Source: a virus
IMG/VR virus record: IMGVR_UViG_3300046492_000326
Span: 1-39,821 of that record
Strand: one strand, 5' to 3'
DNA length: 39,821 nt
The notes under the pieces were generated by a model. That model searched no databases. It was not told the DNA's origin and was given only the letters and a program-made list of their open reading frames with translations. Position numbers and translations under genes: made by a program. Positions 15,505-21,089 of this stretch are shown piece by piece (within the stretch, counting starts at the first letter, position 1; every line of letters begins with the position of its first letter).

Positions 15505-15515
15505 TCGCGGGGTTC

Positions 15516-15549
15516 GATGGTAGACCGGGGACCCGGTCTGCCGTATGAT
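15516..15549 (+). promoter_or_regulatory. promoter of GATGGTA / TATGAT type with operator-like repeat
   Basis: GATGGTA (15516-15522), 21 bases, TATGAT (15544-15549). Between them lies the inverted repeat AGACCGGG GA CCCGGTCT (15522-15529 and 15532-15539), well placed to bind a repressor or activator. This promoter would drive the operon from 15605 to 20578. Its expected start point (about 15556) falls inside the 5' arm of the terminator, so its own transcript would not form that hairpin. Confidence 0.65.
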
Positions 15550-15551
15550 TG

Positions 15552-15585
15552 AGGGGCGTACAGAGATGTACGCCCCTCTTCTTTT
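15552..15585 (+). terminator. rho-independent terminator after the 15034 gene
   Basis: Perfect 11-base stem AGGGGCGTACA (15552-15562) / TGTACGCCCCT (15567-15577), GAGA tetraloop, followed by TCTTCTTTT. It ends transcripts coming from the helicase and 15034 genes. Confidence 0.92.
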
Positions 15586-15604
15586 ACCAGCGCAGGAGCT
15601 TCAC

Positions 15605-16606
15605 ATGTCACAGGTTCAACTGATCCGGGCCTTCTTCGCAGAGGGCGGCATCGCCCACCGACCGTACCACCGGTACCGGTTCGAGCTGAAGGACTGCCCG
15701 ACGAACGGCTACACCCGCGTGGTGATCGTCCGCGGCGAGAAGCGCTCCACCCTGCTCTGCCCGCACACCCTCTGGACCGCGCAGGTCTCCAACAAGGCCG
15801 GCGAGATCGCCGGCGCCGAGGTCCACGAGATCTCAAACGAGCGACTCGGCGCCCTCATCACCGAGGCCTGGCGCAAGTCAGCCGAGTTCGGCATGCAGCG
15901 CGACTACGGCGTGGCCGCCCTCGTGCTGACCGAGCTCGGCCAGCCGGTGCCCACGTTCATCCCGAAGGTCTCGGCGGACGACGGCGAGCGCAAGGTGGGC
16001 GGCAAGCCCGTCGTCGAGGCGTTCCTCAAACCTTGCCGGCCCACCAGCAAGCGCGCCGAGGTCGCCCGCTTCTTCATGCACGAGCAGCCACAGTCGCTGC
16101 ACGAGGCGATGGCGCGGCTCGGCCTGACCCGCTCGGGCGTGCTCTCCCACCTGTTCACCCTCAACCGGGACCACGGTGTCGGCTACGAGCTGGTGAGCGA
16201 CTGCGCCCGCCTGGTGGTGCCCGAGGGCTTCGACCTGTTCGACTTCCACGAGCCCGAGCGCGCCGCCCGGCCAGAGGGCGAGGTCAAGCCCGCCGGCGAG
16301 CCCAAGCGCCGTGGCGGTGGCAAGCCGATCGACCCCGAGAAGCTGGCCCCCATCCCGCAGCCCGGCAAGCGCGCCAACGTTGCCGAGTTCTTCCTGCAGT
16401 GGCACGACCTCGACGACGCCATGGCCAAGCTCGAGCTGAACCGGTCGGCCGTGCTGTCGCACCTGTTCACCATCAACAAGGAGAACGGCCTGGGCTACGA
16501 GCTGTCCGAGGACGGCAAGCAGGCCCGCCTGCTGATACCCGAGGGGCACGAGGTGTTCTGCGCCAAGCAGCCGCGCGCCAAGAAGGCCCAGGCCGATGGC
16601 ACTTGA
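15605..16606 (+). CDS. unknown protein with two tandem winged-helix-like repeats
   Basis: 333 residues from the ATG at 15605, with AGGAG seven bases upstream; the open frame reaches further back but into the terminator. Residues 1-130 are a mixed alpha/beta domain of unknown family. Two clearly related repeats follow, at about 149-216 and 255-320. Each has KRA-VA-FF, a helix, then RS-VLSHLFT-N and GYEL, as in a winged helix-turn-helix with wing strands. A basic/glycine-rich linker (PKRRGGGKP) joins them. The repeats suggest a DNA-binding regulator or replication factor that contacts two sites. It is the first gene of the modification operon. Confidence 0.75.
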   Translation: MSQVQLIRAFFAEGGIAHRPYHRYRFELKDCPTNGYTRVVIVRGEKRSTLLCPHTLWTAQVSNKAGEIAGAEVHEISNERLGALITEAWRKSAEFGMQRDYGVAALVLTELGQPVPTFIPKVSADDGERKVGGKPVVEAFLKPCRPTSKRAEVARFFMHEQPQSLHEAMARLGLTRSGVLSHLFTLNRDHGVGYELVSDCARLVVPEGFDLFDFHEPERAARPEGEVKPAGEPKRRGGGKPIDPEKLAPIPQPGKRANVAEFFLQWHDLDDAMAKLELNRSAVLSHLFTINKENGLGYELSEDGKQARLLIPEGHEVFCAKQPRAKKAQADGT

Positions 16607-16820
16607 GTACCAGCACAAAGAGGTCGCCAAGATCCTGGCCAAGGCCGGGATCAAGTCCACCATAGAGCACGGTGGCAAGCACATCCGCGTGCTGTTCAAG
16701 CTCGACGGGCGCGATCACGTCATCCACTGCTGCAAGTCGCCCAGCGACTACCGGGCCATGGCGAACGCCAGGTCCTACGTGCACCGCCTGCTCAAGAAGC
16801 GGGCGGTGCAGCCCGCGTGA
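16596..16820 (+). CDS. small HicA-like (dsRNA-binding fold) protein
   Basis: 74 residues, overlapping the previous gene by 11 bases. The pattern of helix, then IEHGGKHIRVLFKLDGRDHV, then a closing helix resembles the HicA/YcfA mRNA-interferase fold, where the 'G-[SG]-x-H' histidine is catalytic. The match is short, and no HicB antitoxin gene lies beside it. Many phages carry lone proteins of this shape, so an RNA- or DNA-binding role without toxin activity is just as likely. It overlaps the glycosylase gene by GTGA. Confidence 0.55.
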   Translation: MALEYQHKEVAKILAKAGIKSTIEHGGKHIRVLFKLDGRDHVIHCCKSPSDYRAMANARSYVHRLLKKRAVQPA

Positions 16821-17320
16821 GCGCAAGGCGCCTCCGCGTCGTGAGGCGCGGCAGGCTGCCGTACCTGGAGTCCTGGGCAGGGGACGAGCCGCAGGACGGC
16901 GAGCTGTTCCAGCAGCGGCTGATGGAGACGCCGTTCTGGATGCTCGTCGCCTGCTCGCTCGTGAACCTCACGACGTGGTACCAGGCGAAGCCCGCGCTCG
17001 AGGCCATCCTCGAGCGGTACGGCACGCCTGAGGCCCTGGCACGGGCCGCCCCGGAGGACCTCCACGACGTCATGCGGCCGCTCGGCCTGTGGCGCAGACG
17101 CTCCGTCACTCTCGTCAAGCTTGCGGCACGGTGGCTCGAGCTCCCTCCGGGTCGTGTCAACATCATGAAGCTGCCTGGATGCGGACAGTACGCGGCAGAC
17201 AGCTGGGCAATTTTCGTGGAGGGCAGGACGGACGTCGACCCGACGGACGGCAAGCTCTCCTGGTACCTACGTCAACTCAGAGAGAAGGAAGAACACGATG
17301 GCAGCAATGTCAGCAAGTAA
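16817..17320 (+). CDS. HhH-GPD DNA glycosylase, MIG/MBD4-like
   Basis: 167 residues, GTG start overlapping the previous stop. The helix-hairpin-helix-GPD fold is visible: a helical region PFWMLVACSLVNLTTW, then LPGCGQYAADSW (119-130) as the HhH hairpin and VDPTDGKL with the catalytic Asp144. EndoIII has a Lys two residues after the last Gly of the hairpin; here it is Tyr125, as in the thymine glycosylases MIG and MBD4. The 'DxK-L-x-x-Y' after the Asp also resembles MBD4. No four-cysteine Fe-S cluster is present. The likely reaction is removal of T (or U) from G:T mismatches. It overlaps the pyrophosphohydrolase gene by 23 bases, linking it to the cytosine-modification genes. Confidence 0.8.
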   Translation: MSARRLRVVRRGRLPYLESWAGDEPQDGELFQQRLMETPFWMLVACSLVNLTTWYQAKPALEAILERYGTPEALARAAPEDLHDVMRPLGLWRRRSVTLVKLAARWLELPPGRVNIMKLPGCGQYAADSWAIFVEGRTDVDPTDGKLSWYLRQLREKEEHDGSNVSK

Positions 17321-18176
17321 GCGGGCCGAGCTCGAGCGGAACCGCAAGTCCAAGCGCCGGCCCAAGCCGCGGGGCGAGAGCATCGCGATCAAGGTGCTCA
17401 ACCCCGCCGACACCGACGTGTCCCTGCAGTCGGTGCTGGTCGCGGCTGTCGTGGCGCGCATGCTCTCCAAGGCGGAGAAGTTCAACCGCGACATCATCAA
17501 CCTGCCGATCCCGACGACGCCGAAGCTCCTGTCGTCCGCGCGCCTGAGCTGGACCCTCACCGCCCTGGACGAGGAGCAGGACGAGTTCGAGCAGGCCCAC
17601 GGCGACGGCGACGTGCTCGAGGCGGCCGATGCCCTCATCGACACGATCTACTTCGCGCTCGGCCGCCTCGTCGAGATGGGCGTGCCGGCCGAGGCGATCA
17701 TGGACGGCGTGCAGCGCGCCAACATGTCCAAGGTGCAGGGCAGCCTGTCGAAGCGCCCCGGTTCCATGGGCCACGACGCGATCAAGCCCGAGGGCTGGAC
17801 GCCGCCCGACCACTCCTGGCTCCTGGCATTCACGCTGGCCGACGTCGAGAAGGCCCGCGCTTGGGACGCCGTGCCGGAGTCGATGAAGGAGCTGGTCACC
17901 CTGCGCAACGCCAAGGGCCAGGACTACAACGACGTCCCCGGCGGTCGCGCGGGCTACTTCCCGTTCGGGCACATGTCCTACGCCCACATGCTCCACACCA
18001 AGAACCTCCGCGTGCAGTCGCTGCTACGCGGCATGGAAAAGGGCAGCAGCCCCAACTTCGAGGGCCTGCGCGATACCGCCCGCGACCTTGCGAACTACGC
18101 CATGTACTACGTCGAGGCCATCGACCGCGGCGAGCTGACCCTCACCCGCCTCGTCACCTCGGGCGAAGGCGCATGA
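17298..18176 (+). CDS. MazG/PRA-PH-like pyrophosphohydrolase fused to a DUF1599-type domain
   Basis: 292 residues; a second ATG at 17307 is possible. After a basic N terminus, residues 45-150 show the all-alpha NTP pyrophosphatase fold: DEEQDEF (E92, E93, E96), then ADALIDTIYFALG (D111, D115) and a following RANMSKVQG segment typical of this branch. The C-terminal part (about 195-285: GQDYNDVPGG, SYAHMLHTKNLR, GLRDTARDLANYAMYY) matches DUF1599, also called a nucleotide-modification-associated domain. Its gene overlaps the thymidylate-synthase-like gene by ATGA. It could hydrolyse dCTP to dCMP, as gp56 does in T4, feeding the next enzyme. The substrate is inferred from context. Confidence 0.75.
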   Translation: MAAMSASKRAELERNRKSKRRPKPRGESIAIKVLNPADTDVSLQSVLVAAVVARMLSKAEKFNRDIINLPIPTTPKLLSSARLSWTLTALDEEQDEFEQAHGDGDVLEAADALIDTIYFALGRLVEMGVPAEAIMDGVQRANMSKVQGSLSKRPGSMGHDAIKPEGWTPPDHSWLLAFTLADVEKARAWDAVPESMKELVTLRNAKGQDYNDVPGGRAGYFPFGHMSYAHMLHTKNLRVQSLLRGMEKGSSPNFEGLRDTARDLANYAMYYVEAIDRGELTLTRLVTSGEGA

Positions 18177-19078
18177 CCGACACTCCCAGGTATGTGATGC
18201 CGTTCGAGACGGCATATGCCGGCATCCTCGTGTGGGTGCACGGCTCGGGCCACATCGAGACGAACGAGCGGACCGGTCACCGGGTCAAGGTGGCGCGCGG
18301 GGGCACGTCCTTCCGCGTGGACATGTCCGACGGCATGCTGCCGCTGATAGACGTGCGCAAGACCTTCCCGCGCTCGGCGGCGGCGGAGGTTGCCTGGTTC
18401 CTCATGGGCACGCAGGACGCCGCGTTCATCACCAAGCACGTGCCGTTCTGGGATAAGTTCGTCGAGAAGCTGGACCGCGTCGTTCACGCGGGCCACATCG
18501 ACAGCGACCTTGAGTTCTATGACGGTATCAAGGCGGCCTACGGCTACCGCTGGCGTAACCACTTCGGCCGTGACCAGCTGAAGGGGGCCCTCCAGGCGCT
18601 GCGCGCCGACGAGACGACCCGCCGCGTGAACGTGTCGGCGTGGGACCCCTCCGAGGACGGCCTCAACGTGATCGGCCAGCGGAACGTCCCGTGCCCAACG
18701 AACTTCACCCTCAGCATCACGGACGGCGAGCTCCACTCGTCGATCTTCCTGCGGTCGTCGGACGTGTTCGTCGGCCTGCCGTACGACGTGATGGGGCACG
18801 CGCTCTTGATGGATGCCTTTGCCTCCGAGCTCGGCGTCAAGGTGGGGGTGATGCACGTCACGTTGGCCCACGCGCACCTGTACGAGGATCACTGGGACAT
18901 GACCGTCGAGGCCCTCAATAGCCCCGACGCCGATCGGCCGCTGCCGATGGTTCCCCTGCCGAAGTGGCCCCTGTGCATGATCGAGGCCGAGCCCGAGGCC
19001 TACGTGCGCAAGATGGCCGAGCTGTCGCGCCTGGCGGTGTGGCCAGCCTTCAACCCGAAACCGTTTGTAGTGGAGTAA
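18173..19078 (+). CDS. thymidylate-synthase-like dCMP (hydroxy)methyltransferase
   Basis: 301 residues from the ATG at 18173 (ATGA overlap). Thymidylate synthase fold: the active-site Cys174 in NVPCPTNFTLSI, the phosphate-binding RSSDVFVGLPYD (R194, D197) and HLY (H235, Y237). At the position where thymidylate synthase has the Asn that recognises dUMP (GLPFN in E. coli), this protein has Asp205 (GLPYD). T4 dCMP hydroxymethylase has Asp at this place, and Asn-to-Asp mutants of thymidylate synthase switch preference to dCMP. The product would thus be 5-methyl-dCMP (with dihydrofolate released) or 5-hydroxymethyl-dCMP. The neighbouring DHFR-like gene favours methylation. The fold is certain; the substrate is strongly suggested; the product is open. 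Confidence 0.85.
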   Translation: MTDTPRYVMPFETAYAGILVWVHGSGHIETNERTGHRVKVARGGTSFRVDMSDGMLPLIDVRKTFPRSAAAEVAWFLMGTQDAAFITKHVPFWDKFVEKLDRVVHAGHIDSDLEFYDGIKAAYGYRWRNHFGRDQLKGALQALRADETTRRVNVSAWDPSEDGLNVIGQRNVPCPTNFTLSITDGELHSSIFLRSSDVFVGLPYDVMGHALLMDAFASELGVKVGVMHVTLAHAHLYEDHWDMTVEALNSPDADRPLPMVPLPKWPLCMIEAEPEAYVRKMAELSRLAVWPAFNPKPFVVE

Positions 19079-19081
19079 GAG

Positions 19082-19630
19082 ATGGCCCCGCGCTCTCCCG
19101 CCTGCATGGCGATCCAGACCTCTGACCAGATGACCTGCCCCTGCGGCAACGTCTGGGACATGAACGACCCGTCACCACCCGACTGCAGCATCGCCGTCAA
19201 GCGCACGCAGGAGGAGTGGGACGGGCTGTTCATGCGCCTGGCGCTGGACGTCGCGCACATGTCGAAGGACCCCAACAGGCGGGTGGGCGCGGTGATCGTC
19301 ACGCCCAATCGGCGGCAGCTGTCCTTCGGGTACAACGGCTTCCCGAAGGACATCCCAGACACGCCCGCGCTCCTGGGCAACAAGGCCTTCAAGCGGGAGC
19401 ACATCGTCCACGCCGAGGACAACTGCCTGCAGCAGACGGAGTTCAACCCGAGGGGCTGCACCCTCTACGTCACCCGCTTCCCGTGCAACGACTGCGCGGT
19501 GAAGCTCCGCGAGGCCCGCATAGGCCGAGTGGTGTCGCCGAGGCCCGACTACGACCACGAGTTCTGGGGATCGTCCTGGTCCCTCTCAACCGCGATCCTC
19601 CTCGCGGCCAACATAACCATATCGCACTGA
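19082..19630 (+). CDS. dCMP deaminase family protein with N-terminal Cys motif
   Basis: 182 residues, four bases after the previous stop with GGAG upstream. The deaminase zinc site is complete: HAED (H110, E112) and PCNDC (C135, C138), in the usual context LYVTRFPCNDCAVKLREA. It would turn dCMP (or its 5-modified form) into dUMP (or dTMP). The first 45 residues hold an unusual CPCGNVWDMNDPSPPDC segment that could bind a second metal. T4-type phages with modified cytosine also carry a dCMP deaminase beside the hydroxymethylase. Next to a dCMP-specific enzyme this one would set the balance between C and T pools. Confidence 0.88.
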   Translation: MAPRSPACMAIQTSDQMTCPCGNVWDMNDPSPPDCSIAVKRTQEEWDGLFMRLALDVAHMSKDPNRRVGAVIVTPNRRQLSFGYNGFPKDIPDTPALLGNKAFKREHIVHAEDNCLQQTEFNPRGCTLYVTRFPCNDCAVKLREARIGRVVSPRPDYDHEFWGSSWSLSTAILLAANITISH

Positions 19631-19637
19631 GGTCCAC

Positions 19638-20150
19638 ATGAAGCTCATACTCGCCGTCTCAAGCGACGGCTACCTGGCGCGCGGTCCCACCGACGACATG
19701 GCCTGGACCGGCCGCATCGACAAGTTCACCTTCAAGCTCCTGACGCTCTCGGACGGCTGCGAGCTACTGGCAGGCTCTACGACCCACCGCCAGCTGCCGT
19801 CACTGCCCGGGCGGCCGGTCAGGCGCATCACGCGCAAGATCAACGAGGGCGTCTCTCTCAAGGAGGCGTACCGCCGCTTCCCTGACGCCTGGCTCCTCGG
19901 CGGCCCGACTGTGGCGCTCGAGGCGCTCAAGCGGGGCATGGTGGACCGCGCCTTCATCTGTCGGGTGCCGTACGACATGTGTACGGGCGACGCTCACCTG
20001 GTTGGCGACGTGTCCAAGGCCGTCTCGGCGGCGAGCGTGCTCGCCTGGCTGCCGGAAGTGCCCTCGATTACGGCGCACCACAACAAGAAGTCGGACAATG
20101 CCTACTCCGTCGACATGTACACGCCGGAGCAGTCGTGGCCAGGGAGGTAA
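19638..20150 (+). CDS. dihydrofolate reductase-like protein
   Basis: 170 residues, eight bases after the previous gene. The fold is DHFR/RibD-C-like: MKLILAVSSDGYLARG at the N terminus, DDMAWTGRIDKFTFKLLT with the Asp of IDK in the position of E. coli DHFR Asp27, LLAGSTTHRQLP, and the NADPH-binding WLLGGPTVALEAL. It would regenerate tetrahydrofolate from the dihydrofolate released by a methylating thymidylate-synthase-type enzyme. Its placement right after the TS-like and deaminase genes supports this. A RibD-like reductase role is an alternative. It overlaps the nuclease gene by 16 bases. Confidence 0.8.
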   Translation: MKLILAVSSDGYLARGPTDDMAWTGRIDKFTFKLLTLSDGCELLAGSTTHRQLPSLPGRPVRRITRKINEGVSLKEAYRRFPDAWLLGGPTVALEALKRGMVDRAFICRVPYDMCTGDAHLVGDVSKAVSAASVLAWLPEVPSITAHHNKKSDNAYSVDMYTPEQSWPGR

Positions 20151-20578
20151 GGCTCTGGGAGTGGCTGCGCGACGGCCTCAAGCCCGTGCGCGGCCTCCAC
20201 ATGCGACGCGTGGAGAACCTCGTCAGCAGCGGAGACCCGGACGTCGACGGCTGCTACAGGGGCGTCTACTTCGAGATCGAGCTGAAGGGCTGCGACCGGC
20301 CGCCGCGCAATGGCCCCCTCAAGTACGAGATCCGCAAGGCCCAGGAGGTGTGGCACAATCTCCGCCACAAGGCCGGCGGCAACAACTGGGTGTACGTGCG
20401 CGTGGGCAAGGGCAAGGACGTCCGCCGGTACCTCATACCAGGCAGGCACGCGGGCGAGCTCGAGGGCGCCGACGAGGAAAGGCTCCTAGCCCTGGCCGAG
20501 CTCGATCCCCAGCACGACGCGCTCGAACTGCTTGAGCGAGTGACATCGTCATTGGGTACGCACGAAAAAGTCACCTAA
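20135..20578 (+). CDS. VRR-NUC family nuclease
   Basis: 147 residues from the GTG at 20135, with GGAG five bases upstream; an upstream open frame is a shadow of the DHFR-like gene. The PD-(D/E)XK signature is GDPDVDG (D36, D38) followed by VYFEIELK (E49, K51), then a helix with RKAQEVW (Q supports the active site) and strands WVYVRVG. The VRR-NUC fold is a resolvase-like or structure-specific nuclease found in phage replication sets with DUF2800/DUF2815/PolA/SNF2 genes. It probably cuts branched intermediates. Last gene of the operon; no terminator follows. Confidence 0.85.
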   Translation: MAREVRLWEWLRDGLKPVRGLHMRRVENLVSSGDPDVDGCYRGVYFEIELKGCDRPPRNGPLKYEIRKAQEVWHNLRHKAGGNNWVYVRVGKGKDVRRYLIPGRHAGELEGADEERLLALAELDPQHDALELLERVTSSLGTHEKVT

Positions 20579-20585
20579 CTGGAAT

Positions 20586-20620
20586 GATGGTATCCTTGAA
20601 ATAAGGGGGCTAGGTATATT
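20586..20620 (+). promoter_or_regulatory. promoter of GATGGTA / TATATT type
   Basis: GATGGTA (20586-20592), 22 bases, TATATT (20615-20620). Third copy of the bipartite motif. It precedes the small HTH-like protein gene at 20671. Confidence 0.6.
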
Positions 20621-20650
20621 TACCCCGTACCCCACCACCGGGGTGCCTAG
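20610..20650 (+). other. nested inverted repeat in the 20671 leader
   Basis: CTAGG (20610-20614) pairs with CCTAG (20646-20650), and inside it ACCCCG (20622-20627) with CGGGGT (20639-20644). It overlaps the -10 and start point, so it may be an operator or a leader hairpin; no T run follows. Confidence 0.5.
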
Positions 20651-20670
20651 CTAACTATGAGGAGACTGTC

Positions 20671-20895
20671 ATGGCTACCGCCGCACGCATTACCATCAAG
20701 GAGGAAGTCCGCCGCCTCGGGACGCGCAAGCGCCCGCTGACCTACCCCGCGATGGTTAGCATCATCCACGGGCGTCACCCCGAGGCCCACACCTCCGTGA
20801 AGACGGTCCAGTGGTACGCCTCGCGCCTCCGCGCCGAGGGTCACGAGGTGAACGTCAAGGACGGCCGCACGGCCGCCAACGATGCGATCCACTGA
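20671..20895 (+). CDS. small HTH-like protein (paralogue family)
   Basis: 74 residues with GAGGAG before the ATG. It consists almost wholly of the small helical domain seen also at 15034, 21090 and 21957: helices around IKEEVRRLG and TYPAMVSIIHG, then HPEAHTSVKTVQWYASRLRA. This conserved P-E/D-A-x-T-S ... W/Y-Y pattern probably forms a DNA-recognition unit. It has its own promoter, a hairpin leader and its own terminator, which suggests a regulatory protein made in quantity. DNA binding is inferred. Confidence 0.75.
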   Translation: MATAARITIKEEVRRLGTRKRPLTYPAMVSIIHGRHPEAHTSVKTVQWYASRLRAEGHEVNVKDGRTAANDAIH

Positions 20896-20926
20896 CGTAG
20901 GCCAAAACTGATGGGGCAGGGCCTTC

Positions 20927-20962
20927 GGGGTCCAGGACTAGTTCCTGGGCCCCTTTCCTTTT
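20927..20962 (+). terminator. rho-independent terminator after the 20671 gene
   Basis: Stem GGGGTCCAGGA (20927-20937) / TCCTGGGCCCC (20943-20953), one G:U pair, five-base loop, then TTTCCTTTT. Confidence 0.9.
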
Positions 20963-20996
20963 GTTAGCCCTTATTTAGCAAAATATTTTGCGTCCA

Positions 20997-21030
20997 GGGG
21001 GCTCCCAAAGCCCAAAAGACCCCATATAAT
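20997..21030 (+). promoter_or_regulatory. promoter with perfect TATAAT and GGGGGC upstream
   Basis: TATAAT at 21025-21030 with GGGGGC at 20997-21002, 22 bases upstream; no normal -35. AT-rich DNA (20963-20990) precedes it and may act as an UP-like element. It drives the gene at 21090. A second pair, TTGATG (21051-21056) and TTATAG (21074-21079), is spaced 17 bases but lies too close to the start codon. Confidence 0.6.
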
Positions 21031-21089
21031 GATCCCACACCAACGACTACTTGATGGTGTGCAAGACGACACATTATAGAGGAATCGCC

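Noticed and set aside
15505-15604. A tRNA-like GGTTCGA near 15511
   Set aside because: No acceptor stem, anticodon arm or CCA-compatible fold could be drawn; the region is explained by a promoter and terminator.
16596-17320. Toxin-antitoxin pair made of the HicA-like protein and its neighbour
   Set aside because: The neighbour is an HhH-GPD glycosylase, not a HicB-type antitoxin.
21051-21079. TTGATG-N17-TTATAG as the main promoter of the 21090 gene
   Set aside because: The spacing is good, but the start point would fall within a few bases of the start codon, leaving no ribosome binding site on the RNA. The TATAAT at 21025 is preferred.
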